DNA of 64,000 nt from Neelides folsomi (taxonomy: Eukaryota; Arthropoda; Collembola; Neelipleona; Neelidae). A program made the translations under genes and the position numbers. The stretch is taken from the NCBI GenBank assembly GCA_034687125.1, contig JAQGBZ010000336.1:1-64000 (forward strand), written 5' to 3'. Shown here piece by piece: positions 1 through 12,599 of this stretch; position 1 is the first letter of the stretch, and each line of letters starts with the position of its first letter. The notes under the pieces were generated by a model. That model was given only the letters and a program-made list of their open reading frames with translations, was not told the DNA's origin and made no database searches.

Positions 1-288
1 ACTGTACTTGGTATATATTTATCTATATAAGAATATGAATGTAAAATAATGCCCCATTAAATAGTATAATTTTGTATAAAAAACTGACTTAGGGGGAGGA
101 GCGATGATTCATCAAATCGGCATAACTCTCAGACATAGAGAGTACATGTTACACATTCTACAAATACATATTTATATATCAGTAGCAGGTTTGATATATC
201 CGATCATGCCTGTGTGCGGTGATAATATGGTTTAGTTTGAATTTGGAATGTAAAATGGAAATTCATATTTTGCTTTCTATCCCATTAG

Positions 289-2434
289 GGCATGTTTTTG
301 ATTATTTTGGCCTTCCTCCTCTTCTCGGAATGCTCATTTCCGGCCTTGCTCTTCGAAATGTGCCGTGCATCAATTATGGAAAAGATTTGAAATGGGAAAT
401 TTCTTCACCCTTAAGGTAAACCTAACCCGACATGTGTGAATGATAGGAACATCAACTTTTTCATTTTTCATTTCCCATGAAAGATAAATTGAACACATGG
501 ACCGCAATTACTTTCCTCTTTCTATGCTGGATCCTTTTAAATTCATAAACTTGAAACAAAGGGCCTGTGTGTTTATCATGATGCATCATTGAACATTAAT
601 GCACTAAATATTTAATGTTGATTGACAAAATAAAATTGAGTTGCAATCCAATTCCATTTGATGCTTTTATAAAATAACTACGATGTTATTATAACAAAAA
701 AGTACATCGGAACCTTTGGACATTTCATTTTATACAATACTCATAAATGTATTTGTTAACGTAGTACTCGAAATTAATTATTCATTGATATGTTGATTGT
801 AGAGCAATTTCAGTTGTCGTTCTTCTTTCTCGTGGAGGATTCAGTGTAAACCCAGCAATCATAAAGAAATATGTAACAGTAATTCCTCAACTCGCAGTAT
901 TTGCTTGCATCATTGAGTCAATTGGAGCATCTGCAGCTTTTTATCTCATTTTGGACTTTAAAATTGCGTGGGCTGTGTTGATGGGGTAAAAAATAAAAAA
1001 ACGTTAATAAAAATTATCTTATCAATAAAAGATCTCTTTCAGCACCATCGTTGCGGCAATGTCTAGTGTTTGTGTCATGCCATTTTTAAACAATATTGAG
1101 AAACATGAAAATATCCCTGAGAAAAGATCAATCGTCATTTCTAAAACTGGGTGCGGATTAGACGCGATATTGTGTATTTGCATGGGAGAATTTGCACTGG
1201 GCTTCATATTTTCAAATGGTTTGTCAATTTCGGAATATTTGAATGTAGTTTTAAAATTTTGTAATTTTGTACCGATAAAAATTTTAATGAAGATTTTAAC
1301 AAAAATTTTTTTCATACAGATGAATATTATCTTGGGTTACAAAAGGGATTTCTAGAAGTCATTATTGGAGGTCTTTTAGGATTAATATGGGGAGGCATTT
1401 GCGGCTTAACTCTTGATGATGTAAAAATATGTATTTATAAATTCATTTTTTAAAAGGTATCAGAATGTTTCGAACCTTAACGGTGTATGAGTATATTACA
1501 TAAATTGTATATCTGTAAATTGTCTCAACAGAATAACAATCCTTTAACGAGGACTATCGTCGTACTTGCTGGAGGTATATTTGCTCTTCTTGGACAAACA
1601 AAGTTTGGATATCCTAGAGGTGGACCAATTGGATGTTTTATCAATGCATTCATTGCATCTTCTATTTGGCGCATTAGAAAAGTTGATGGAAAAAATAACG
1701 TAAATTCACTAAAAATATTTACTACAATATGTATACTCTACCTCTATGTATACCGTATATCTAACCTTTAGGTAGAAGTGTGTATTTATTTTTATTAGTT
1801 ATGGGCATGACAAATATTTCTATTCATTGATTGTATGAGAAAAGTGTATAGCGATTTATTTTTATTTTCAAGGATTCTTTGAACAGAAATTTTACATTTC
1901 TATGGGACTATTTCCAACCTCTTCTTTTTGGGATTATGGGGAGCCGAATTGATTTTGCTACAGTGGACTGGAGTTTAATTCTCCTTGCTTTACTTTGTAT
2001 CATAATATCTTCAATGGTGAGGGTTTGGCTCAATTTTGTTCGTTTAAAAGTAATTGGGATCGTTAAAACTTTTAGATCCGAATCATTTCGGTTTTACTTC
2101 TTACGAGTTGTGGAGGACTGACACTTCGTGAAAGAATTTTTATTTCCTTTGCGTGGCTTCCAAAAGGAACGGTCCAAGCGGCTCTTGGCCCCGTAACTCC
2201 TTTATTCCTTTTTCCCAATGATTTACTCCAGCCCCTTTACACCATTGCTCAATATTTCAGATAGCAATGGAGACAGCCGATGGTTTTGGACTGTTCAATA
2301 TTAGAAACGGAATCGGCTATAGCGTCATGTACATATCCGTCCTCACAATTGTTTTTGGGTCGCTTTTGGGTCCGCTGCCACTTCGATTTTTTGGCCCGAA
2401 ACTCTTGAGATTTTCACATGCAGAGCTTTTGTGA
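289..2434 (+). CDS. SLC9B/NHA-type Na+/H+ antiporter, 3' part of gene (8 exons)
   Basis: Membrane cation/proton exchanger of the CPA2 group (NHA/SLC9B), partial because the 5' exons lie before the window. Exons: 289-415, 803-985, 1043-1218, 1320-1420, 1532-1699, 1873-2016, 2076-2192, 2261-2434. Every junction is GT-AG and keeps frame; introns are as short as 57 bp. Family-like blocks are GLPPLLGMLISGLALRNVP in the first exon, LSRGGFSVNPAIIKK in the second, FQPLLFGIMGSRIDF in the sixth and AWLPKGTVQAALGP in the seventh. Most exons encode strongly hydrophobic helices. The protein ends with FGPKLLRFSHAELL before TGA. Oddity: where mammalian NHA2 has two adjacent aspartates in its ion site (SMDDILAI, from memory), the third exon reads GLDAILCI, so the second Asp appears to be Ala. 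The family call is firm; the choice of paralogue is not. Confidence 0.9.
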
Positions 2435-2588
2435 TCAATTAATATTGAGCTGCTAAAGAATACTCCATTTCTTATAAAAGGAAGAAATTGCCATGTTTCA
2501 TGCTTTTTTTAAGATTTTTATCCTCTTATCCCAAGGCTCAATTCCGCATCATTGAATGTAAGCTCTTCGATAAACAAAATACTCGTCT

Positions 2589-2594
2589 AATAAA
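2589..2594 (+). promoter_or_regulatory. Poly(A) signal candidate for the SLC9B gene
   Basis: AATAAA lies about 155 bases after the antiporter stop codon, a plausible 3'UTR length. Assigned by position only. Confidence 0.45.
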
Positions 2595-2599
2595 ATAAC

Positions 2600-4516
2600 T
2601 CGAGTGGTTCAGTCATGAGGAAAAGAAGCAGAGCTAAGCGCCCTTTTTATTATTTGGTATAATATTTGAATAACTCATTTTAACGTTATATCAATAATGG
2701 GAGATTCAATGTGTGATGAAGAAATGAATTAAAATATTTTCTTTTGAGGATTTCTTTTATTTATCATCTCAACGAGATTTAAAATGAGTAAAATGATCAT
2801 ACATTTTATTGAGGATATTGACGCTACCGCAAGTTATATATTTAATTTTAACCCCTTGTCAAATAGAACACCATATCGTTTCGTGCACTTTGGTGTATTA
2901 TATGTTTTACATCATTTAATGCGAGTCCTTACAATTATTATTGAGATCCGAAATTCTCAACGCGCAATTTTCTTATTTCTTATATTAACATTATTAGTCC
3001 ATATATTCTAATAATTTTTTATCTTGAATCTGCACACATTACTTTTAAATCCTTTACCTAAAGTCAAGTATAATAATACTATACTATAATACATATTTGC
3101 TAGAATGATTGTTTGAACTATAATACATTTTTATATCCCAGATATCTAATTTAAATTCAACAATATTTGCAATAGTGCTCACAATTAGCACAACTTTCAT
3201 TCTTAAGTATACGCTTCTTTAATACACCCATTAGTAATTTAATTTCAAGTATTCAATCAGCATTGAAGGAACAATACAATTAATGTTCAAAGTACATATT
3301 GTGGATTATAATTATAGAGATAATTAAAGATTTTATTAGATAGAGTCACAACCAACTCGTAAAAAATTACAATTTTTACTATAAATGAAGCTAAATAATT
3401 TGAAAGTTAATTCATTTAAACTGAGGGTAAACGTATAAATAATTATAAATATAACCCACTTCATTAAAATTATTCTTTGTAAATACAAATATCTTACATG
3501 TATTCCTATATAGTTATAATAGCGTATTATCATGAGTTTCATTATAAATCCTTTCAATCTCTCGATATTATAAGATATATAGAAATTTCCACTATCATGG
3601 GCAGTGTTTATTGAATGAAATCAAATGATTGATTTGTAATGAGCTCTGTTGGTAATTAATTAATAAACCTTGTTAGACATCATAATAATTCAATGACCCA
3701 TAATGACTGACTTTCCATTAATTGTTTAATAAGGCTCTATTTTAAAACACTCACTACGAGTATTCAAGAATTGACTAAATCAAATATGGCGGATGAATCT
3801 TAATAAAATCGTATAATATAGGTATAGGTAAATGAAAGTGAATTTCTTCCTTCATTCAACAATATTTTCCCAATAATTGGTATTTTGAGCTTGAAATTAT
3901 TATTGAATTTAAACTTTTGATAACTTTTAAACTTAATCTAAAAATTCGTAAAGTTTAACAAATATTATTTAAAATTACTTTTTATATCCAATATTGTACA
4001 TATTGTAATAATATTGTAAGTAATTACACATTTGGTAAGATTGCGGATCTAGTTTTTGATTTGAGTTCATAATACCGAAACTTTACAGACCTTTTGAAAT
4101 GATGAAGAGGTTCGGTAAAGTCAGTCTTGAAACCAGAGATATTCACAATCTTGTATTTTTATATAAGTACGTTTGATATACTTATGTTATATTTATTATA
4201 ATATGTACATTAACTCTATTTATTAAAATTGTGTGCATTTAAACAAAGAAGCCATATACCATATTTAAATTTAATTATATGAGTAAATTACAATGTATTA
4301 GGTATACATTTTTGTAAAAATGACCCCCAAATATTAATTAATTAAAGATTACACATACTAATGTTAAATACTATGTAGGTATTAACATAGCTAATATTAC
4401 TAATTCATAATTATAGTTTATAATTAATTTGTAATCTTAATTATTTAAATAGTTATATTTTTTACCTATCAGAGGTACTACCGTAAATCATAATATTAAC
4501 ACTTTAGTAGATATTT
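2600..4516. other. AT-rich intergenic stretch, no gene seen
   Basis: Very AT-rich sequence with only short chance reading frames. I see no splice-bounded coding segment, RNA gene or long inverted repeat here. Confidence 0.6.
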
Positions 4517-4518
4517 TA

Positions 4519-5070
4519 TACAGTTTATACCATATTCTCTTAATCATAGGAGTAATGAAAATGAGCTAGTAACATTGGAAATTTCTCAAATAAACAAAAA
4601 CTTTTTAATTTAAACAAATGAATTATCGTAAGAGCTCAAACTGGGCTCCATTTTGAGCCAAACACTGAAATAATCGTTGTTCTAGTCCATCTCGAATGTG
4701 GTCGAATGTTGGGATTGGAATGTTCCTGCACTAACTGGTCTTCTTTTTCTCCTCACTATCCCATCACATACACTTCTAGTAGAATCAAATCTATCAAAGA
4801 TATTTTTTAAGCCTGTTGGATTAGGGCGTAAATTAGGGTTTCTTTCGTTGATTATCCTACAGGTCTGTCTTATACTTGTCCTCTCCTGGTGGTAAGTTGA
4901 TATCATTCTATTGAATACCTGATTCTCAGTAATCCAGCCATTTTCTCAAAGGTTGAGAAGATTCGAATTTATTTTTCAAAACTTCATTTTTTTGTTTATT
5001 TGAGAAATTTCCAATGTTACTAACTCATTTTCATTACTCCTATGATTAAGAGAATTTGGTATAAACTGTA
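4519..5070 (-). mobile_element. Internally deleted Tc1/mariner-type transposon with ~80 bp terminal inverted repeats
   Basis: The two ends are near-perfect inverted repeats of about 80 bp (4519-4599 and about 4986-5070). The outer sequence is TACAGTTTATACC and both sides are flanked by TA (4517-4518 and 5071-5072), the target duplication of the Tc1/mariner superfamily. The minus strand holds two transposase remnants. One is an N-terminal helix-turn-helix region (ORF 4682-4906 and a few codons upstream; motifs ENQVFNRMI, RQTCRIINERNP, FDSTRSV). The other, in a different frame, is the C-terminal tail (IPTFDHIRDGLEQRLFQC, then AQNGAQFELLR and a stop at 4623-4625). The DDE catalytic core between them is missing, so this copy is non-autonomous. 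Confidence 0.85.
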
Positions 5071-5072
5071 TA

Positions 5073-7470
5073 TGCAGAATATGTTATTTTATATTTTAGT
5101 GAATATAATTAATAACATTAACAATAAATACTTTTTTGCAAAATAATAATTCATATTGTAATTGCAATAATTCATATTCTAATAGACACTTTTTTATAAT
5201 TTAATTTTATTGCAATTAATAAAAAATGAGCATAGTTTGAAAATGAAATAAAGAGCAAGTTATAAACAATTTAAATAAACTTTTTGAGTTCTGAAGCGAA
5301 AATGTGTAATAATAAATAAATACAATTTTTTAAATCGTGGCACTTAAAAGTATTGAAACATAAATATTTTTAAGATACAAGATAAAAATAATAAAACTTC
5401 AAAAAGAACGTCAAATTATAGACAAATATTTGGTTTAATAATATTATGTAATACAATATGCAATATGCTATGTACGTAATAATAATAATAATATATATAT
5501 ATATATATACATTATATAAATGTCTATTTTCACTTATTTACGAGTATCTAAAAAATAATTAAAGGTATTAATGTTTTTCATAATTTTTCTCAGCCTTGAG
5601 AATTTAAGTTTTAGTTTTTAATAGTTGTTGGTATGCGTGCTACTCTGGTAAGTTTCAGGTATTTGTTTAAGATTATACATCTTCTGTAATTAAAATCCAT
5701 TAAATAGATCAGCACCATTACAATTTCGCACTTTTAGATTGCATGTGAGGAAGAAATTTGAATTTACGGGTACTTATAGATTCATTTCATTCTTTGTTAA
5801 AGGTAATAATGCGATATTATAATCATCTAAAATTTATCCATAATTTAAGGTACAGGCTTAAAGCTATTGAAATAAGACCAAGGTACTTAATGCAGTATGT
5901 TGTACGTACCTTTAAGTTTGAATGACTAGAAAGTTATTATAGAGGCTTAAATAATGCATTTTGAATGATTACGACTACGAGATATTGAGTTGGCATACTT
6001 ATAAATGTAATATTTATATTAATACATCATACATTAATTTAATATTATTATTCCTAATTATGTATTTAAGTAATATGGTATATAAATACACAGAGACCCT
6101 CCTATTAAGTTATACATACTATGTACGTAAATTTATATTAGTAAATCTACAATTAGGTATAAGTAAAGATTATTTCGTATGATGAATATTTTAAAATGTT
6201 AATTCTATAATTTGCTTAAGCTGCACTATATGTAAATTTAATATATTTATAAATACAGTGTGTATGTATGTTAAATTACAAATTTACATTTTTACAACTT
6301 TTACGTTTGAGTTAGCACTTTATAAAGCACCATTTGAGTTATTATAACTCTTTAATTATTAATGTTTGTTACATATATTACATATTATATAGCATTGTTA
6401 TATTAAAATTTAAATATTTTCCCATTTTATATTGAAGAATAATAAGGCAAATTAGATAATTATAATATGTATCTACTAAATTTTAGAGCCCACTTTCACT
6501 ATTATTTAATCAATTAAAAATGGTATTGTAACTCTTCCAATAATAAATAAACAATATGAGTAGTCTCAACTCGAGTATTTAAGCAGTAGAGGTTGGCTTA
6601 AATAATTTTTATTTAGATTTGGGGATTTACAGATCATTAAAACATTTAACTTATTTCACATATCAGTATGAGGAAAGCTTGATTCCAGAGCCTATAATCT
6701 GATAATTACTTCTCTAGTGCTTTGATGAATACATATTACATAGGTAGTTAGGTATATTATTTTGTAATTAATGTAAAAGTCCGTCCGACCCTCAGACCAT
6801 TATGGAAATTTATAGTTTGTTACTTAATTAAACTTATTTTTTACATCTACTATACATACATAGTAGATAAATATAAATATTAATTAAAAAATTTATGAAA
6901 TGAAATTGGCTGACCGGCAGCTTCCATAAACATCTACTAATTTATAATTCAAGAGTTAATCAATATTTAATCTATCAATTAATTAACTATCTGTCCTTAT
7001 ATTACACTTGACTTACACTTGCAAGTTGTAACCACGTCTCCTCATACGGTTCATAATCTTAAATACCAGTATACATACACATAATGTATTTATGTGTGAA
7101 TTTTCATTTCAACTTTCCTGCATACAAAATTAGTAAAGTTATATATTAACCTACTAATTAAGCATCCAAATACTTTTTTGTTAAATAAATAACGAGTTAA
7201 ATTATCCATAAGAATATTTTTACTAAATTGGTTAAATTCATAAAAATTTCAGAAAAAACATAATTATGAAATTTATATCGTTTTTAATTCAATGTAAAAG
7301 CACACTTACGTTTTAGTTTTTCATACCTAGGATTTATTTTAGATAGGAGGTTGATTAAATATATTATAACATAGAGATCCAATTAAGTAACATTTCTTAA
7401 CATGATTATTTATTACTCCGTAAACCTATAATTTATGACTTAACTTTGTATAATTATCATGTATATTGCT
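5073..7470. other. AT-rich intergenic stretch
   Basis: No coding segment recognised. It contains one microsatellite, listed separately, and many short A/T runs. Confidence 0.55.
5478..5509. repeat. Microsatellite (AAT)n-(AT)n
   Basis: About five AAT units run directly into about eight AT units. The repeat is perfect, so length variation is likely. Confidence 0.9.
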
Positions 7471-8011
7471 TCTAGTTGTTGGACATAAAGAAAGAAGCGA
7501 CTATCGTAGTGGAGAATGAATCGAAGAAAAGTTTAAATACGTTTATTAAAGTAGCAATAACCAGTAAAGTTGGAAACCCGAACGAGCCTTTGTCCTCATA
7601 GTTCAAAACTTGTCAGGGACCGAAGAATATGTTGAAGTGGGCATATTTAGTAATATTGTATCTTATGAACAACCATTTTGTCCTGGTAAAACCCCTCATC
7701 TTATTATCATGTAAAGTATTTTAGTACTTATTAGAGGGTAGTTGGCTAACGAGACACTTAAGTTTATACCTTACATGTTAGCATATTATATAAGACAACG
7801 TGGCATGTGGCGTCGTAGTTGGTTGCTGAGAAGCGGGAGAGTGGTTTGGCAAATGAGATTGAACATGAGATTTCGCTTGGTTCCCGGTGTCAATGAAGTT
7901 TCGAGACTTGTGAACGCACACATACTTTCACACATATAAGTATTAGTAAGTATTAGAGAGGCAGGGCAAATGTTGGCACAGATATCAATACGGTTGCAGG
8001 TCCATTGTGGA

Positions 8012-8017
8012 TTTATT
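8012..8017 (-). promoter_or_regulatory. AATAAA overlapping the Drep-like stop codon
   Basis: On the minus strand the stop TAA (8018-8016) runs directly into AATAAA. If used, the 3'UTR would be only tens of bases long. A later signal cannot be excluded. Confidence 0.3.
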
Positions 8018-11000
8018 ACAATCTCATATCTTCATCGTAGTCGAGCTCGTCTTCTCGTCTGAGCATTTGGGGAGGCGGTTGGGGGGGCTTGGCCGAGGAA
8101 GCCTGCTGATTGTACCCGGGATGTTCCGAGATCGCGTAAAAGTTCCCGTTGTAGATCACGCCGAGCTCCCTGAGAGCGTCTCCACGGATCGTGGCTTTGA
8201 TTGTCCAGTTGTAGCAGTCGACGCCCTCGGTCTCTCGGTCCAGCCGCTCCACATCGATGATCTTCGAGGAGAGACGCTCGAGGATGACGCCGATGTCTTT
8301 GATGGTGAGGTGTCGTTTCTGGTCGAGCGAGAGCTGATCCGTGAGCAAGAGGAACTTGAGGCAAGAGGTGTTGTCTTCTTCCAGGATGGAGCTGTTGTTG
8401 TTCTCCGTCTCCGACTCGGAGCTCTCGGTGGCTGTGAGGTCGGGGGGCGGGGCGGGGAGAAGCATGCCTTCGGCGGGAATTCGGATCCCGTTCTTCTTCC
8501 CGAACGACCGCTCCTCCGTCACGCCCATGAACCGGACGTGGAGGGACTTCGCCCCGCGAGGGTCGTGAGGAAACCCTGGATCCTGGATTGGGGAAGTTGC
8601 TACAGCCTTGTGCACCTTTCAACCCGCAAAGGAAACACACAAATTTACAAGAATTTTTACGTCGTATGATCACGAGAGGTGAGCATGCTGGGAATAGTGA
8701 GACGTGCGATGGACTCGTGAATACAATATATGTAAAGTTGTAAATTGAGAAAGTAGATGAGACATACCTGGGCACCGAATCACCATTTTCGGGGCCAAAG
8801 TACATGAAATCACACTGGGGTTTCCTTTCCCCGTTTCGGTACCCAAGTATGCTCCATATTTACGATCTAGCACATAACCAAAAAAGCTGATTCAAAATTG
8901 AGCATCATTTCATGTTTGGCTCCTTGTGGAGTTGCTTTACAATAAAATGCATTTTCCTATTTCACCTCAATTCCAACTCATAAATTTGTTAATTTTTATT
9001 GATCGTGCTTTGGTGAATATTTACATTCAATTTTAAAGACCTTTGTCTACAAAGCGTCAAATAAAGATATTGAAAGTGCAAAAGATCCATAATAATAAAT
9101 ACATTTAATAATATTATTCTTGTACTCATATAATACTTAAGTAAGTATTAACACGTTTTATAACTCAAAGGAAAATGAAAAGGAATTGGTGTCATTTAAA
9201 CAGTAGATTCATTACCTGTATCTTCCGCCCTTCTTCATGCAGGGCGCAACAGTGGAAATCGCAATAGGAAGGTTCGGGCGGGCTGCCGCGGCCGCCCGAT
9301 CCGTGCGGCGGGTGCTGCGGCGGGAAATGGCCCCTTGTGGAGCACTCAACCGTGTGGACATGGATGGGAGCCGTCGCACCGGTGGACTCGATGGAGGACG
9401 AGCCTTGGCGCGGCAAGCCGCGGGAACTGTACTGGTAAGGGTGGGTTTGAGTCTGGGAATGTCCGACGTTAGTTGGGGCGTGCGGGGGGAGCGGAGGTGG
9501 AAGATTCGACCGCGACCGCGGCACGCTGTCATAGGGCGGATCTTCATGACTTATCACAGTGATGCTCGGGGTCTTGGGGCTGAAGTCGTTGATCACGGTT
9601 TCGAGCTTGCCGTCCTTCGTGATCATGGTTCTTATCCCCGTCCCACTCCCGCCACCAATCACTGGAATTCTCCCACTTGAGCTGCCTTGGAGGTCTGAAA
9701 GGAGGAAGCTCAATTACACTTTGGCTCTCTTTCAAGACTCTCCGCAGCGAGCGAGCTATGTCGGGCCGAGAGGCGGAGAGTCAAACGGAGTAGAAAAAAC
9801 TAAAGAACTATAAGTATTTGTATAAAAGTATGGATAAAAGCATCATGTGCATTCTCGTGTGGAGAAAGGTGCAGAGAATATATGACTAACTATGACTATA
9901 ATATCTAGTATACATGTACTTTACGTCTGGCATACCATGATGGGTATGGCCATGCTGTAAGTACACATATGAACTATATGAGGGTGAGGGAGAAAGTGTT
10001 TTGATACAAGCCAAGTGCAGGCCCCTCAGGCCGACATACTTTGGAAAGGAAGATGTGGCGAAGGCGGCCCAGCCATAGAATTGGGAGACAAGGAATTCGG
10101 GGAGAGTCGGCGGGCGAAAGCATCATTTCTGTGCGTGGTGGCAAGAGATGAATGAGCAGATGAGGAAGCACCTGGAGGCGGTCGCTGATCCCACGTAAGT
10201 ACGATTGTGATCCGACCTCGGCTCTCCATGATCTTCCAGGAGGGAACCTCATCTTGTAGGTCGAGTGATGAGATCGCCTCGCACACAATTTTCGGGATTG
10301 ATGAGAGAGCTACTCGAGTCAACAAAGAGAATATTGTTGAAAAAACGGAAGTGACCGAACTCAACGAGCTACATTGAGAGCCACTGCCCGTCCCTCGGAA
10401 TCTAATTGTTAGTATTGAACTAATCTAAATAGAGTTTAAGTGTGTAGCAGGCTAAGGTTGTTAGAATACGCTGCGTGAGAGTTATACATACTCTTCCCCA
10501 GGCATGTTGGAAAGAGTCGGAGAATCGTCATTGTAATAGTGCGAAAGTCATCCTTGCTGTTCAGAGGGTTTCTGAGGCGTGCGTGGGCGGGTGATCTCAA
10601 CACACACGGCACTCAGTTCATCGAAAATTAAATCTCCCTCGTCCCGCCTCCCTCTTCAGCCTATAGTCTTTCGGGAGGTGCCGGAGTTGGTTTGAATCTC
10701 TCTTTACATGCTCCGAACATCCCTCAATCTTTGTACGCGGTCCCATTAGTTAATTAATGAGCTCAGCAAATTCTTTCGACTCTCCCGTGAAATCAAAAGC
10801 CCCCATAACTCCCTCCGAAGGAACGCTGGCGGGGAGAAAAAATAGGAAAATGTACAAGACCTGCCCGGATGACATCAACGCCTGCTGGGCACCACCGTTC
10901 GCCAGGACGAAGGAGGAGGAAGACAGTGTTGTCAGGCAGTGACCGAAAGTATTCGGAATCGTCCACTTGAGTCCCATCACTTTCCAAAACTGCCTTGATG

Positions 11001-12080
11001 CTCTCGGTGACTCCGACCCCAAGCTTCTCTCGACCTAAACACCACATTGAGCCAATCAATAAACCAACACTTTCTCCATTTCCCTCCATTTCTAATTGAT
11101 GTGATAATTACAACCTCTGACAATGAGCTCTTCAAGGGAAGCAACTACCAAGGCTTTTCGCGAACTCCTTGAGCTATCCCAAACCTTGAAAGGCCGTCTT
11201 CCGCGAGAGTTCTATTTAATATAAAATAAATACAACATTAAATACACGAGCGATCAAATAACCTAAACCTAACCACTAATGACAATCATATTATAAAGTA
11301 ATTGATATTATAAATAATGGTACAATAAGTATCATACATAGAGTTCAGTATGTACATTAATTTGTAGAAAAATACTGGTACGTAATTTAATATATTACTA
11401 AAGGAGTAATTCTATTTTATTTGACAGAGATCATGTCGAAAAGATCGTCAATCATTTATATTTCGACGGATTGAATGAAACACGATTATTGGTTTTCATA
11501 ATTTATTGACAGGCCACTGCATTTTCCAATATTTACGAAGAAATATTTTCGACCCTCATTAAATTATTTACACCTGGGTGGTTTAGAAGTCAAGATAAAT
11601 GAGTGATATTAAAAGAGAAGAAATACGCCCCCACAGATGAGCCCAAGACTCTCTTGGGTCCTGACCTACATATTTTTACGTATAAGATACAAAGAACGTC
11701 TTTCTCTCTTATTACTCCCAAAATGAATTTATAGAAGTGGCCACCTTAAAGGGCCTTTATCATTAGCTGGATAAGATTTGTTCTTCTTTGAGGAATTCCT
11801 ACAGTTCGAATTAATGTCCTTGTTATGAACTTATCACGCATAATATTTATGTAATGTAGATATGTTACTAAATTGTACAATGGCAATATTCTACAGATAG
11901 GAATGTGAGGATTGGAAAGTAATTGTTATAAATGGGCAGGATTTGAATGGACTCCCCAGGCTAATGGGACAAGATGTAAAATTCCATGTTTTGACGTGTT
12001 GGGAGACGAGGTTTGAAATATAGGTCAAGGTATTTTTTGGCCTTGGTGGGGAAAAGGAGAATAATTACCTCTCTTGACAT
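8016..12080 (-). CDS. Drep/DFF45-like CIDE-N domain protein
   Basis: Relative of the DNA fragmentation factor family; insect Drep proteins include apoptotic-nuclease regulators and a neuronal member. Coding exons in reading order: 12080-12069, 11211-11115, 11034-10861, 10312-10172, 9694-9216, 8615-8016. They join in phase to 500 residues. A CIDE-N domain spans about residues 9-84 (RRPFKVWD, then SLEEL, DGTQVDDSEYF, LPDNTVFLLLRPGERW). The middle is a long Pro/Ser/Gly-rich linker. Residues about 385-469 carry a conserved C-terminal region (HLTIKDIGVILERLSSKI, CYNWTIKATIRGDALRELG, YAISEHPGY) that I take to be the DFF-C-like domain. The ATG at 12080 starts the protein ten residues before the domain. 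The exon stays open upstream to about 12204, so a longer N-terminus is possible. The donor after exon 2 (GTTGTA) is weak. Drep2 is the likeliest member, which is inference. Confidence 0.87.
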
Positions 12081-12204
12081 GACGACATCTCCAGGAGAAG
12101 TGTCCTTGGGGTCGGTCCTTCTCACCCGCACCTGACCCACTGACCCGAAGGAAGGAGCAAGAGCGTGGGAGCCTATGTGTTCTTCGTCTCCATTCTGACT
12201 ATCT
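12081..12204 (-). other. 5' part of the first recognised Drep-like exon (5'UTR or N-terminal extension)
   Basis: The reading frame of the MSRE start stays open upstream to about 12204, where a TACTAAC branch-point-like motif and a pyrimidine-rich run end in AAAG. This looks like a splice acceptor, so an upstream exon should exist. I could not identify it. The in-frame residues include QNGDEEHIGSHALAPS and have no methionine before the proposed start. Confidence 0.45.
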
Positions 12205-12599
12205 TTTGAAGCGAGGGATCGGAAGTGTTAGTAGTGCGGCTGCTGGTGGGTCGGGTCGATCAATGGCTCAGCATCCCAACGAAGCCCCGTTCTCATTTTC
12301 TGCTCTCCTCGTTCCTGACACAGATTCTAGTGGGAGAAAGCACGGGCGACGGCGAGTACGACGGGGGCGTTGCCAGATAGGCGGGAAGGAAGGGGATCCC
12401 GGCAAGTCTCCCTTTCGGAACCTGAAGATGTGGGAGCGTTTGATCTGATGAGTATTTTCCCCTTTCTCTCTCCCACCCACTCCTTCTTTTCGACTGAGGG
12501 CTCCGGCTACGACTTCGGAGAGCTTCACTTCGATTGACCTGATTTCTGAGCCCCATTCTCTCACTCACTATACATACCTTTTTGGAATAAAATCCGGTG

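Noticed and set aside
8007-8669. 220-codon plus-strand ORF
   Set aside because: Antisense to the last exon of the Drep-like gene, whose minus-strand frame has clear family sequence and splice phase.
9237-9680. 147-codon plus-strand ORF
   Set aside because: Antisense shadow of the GC-rich linker exon at 9216-9694.
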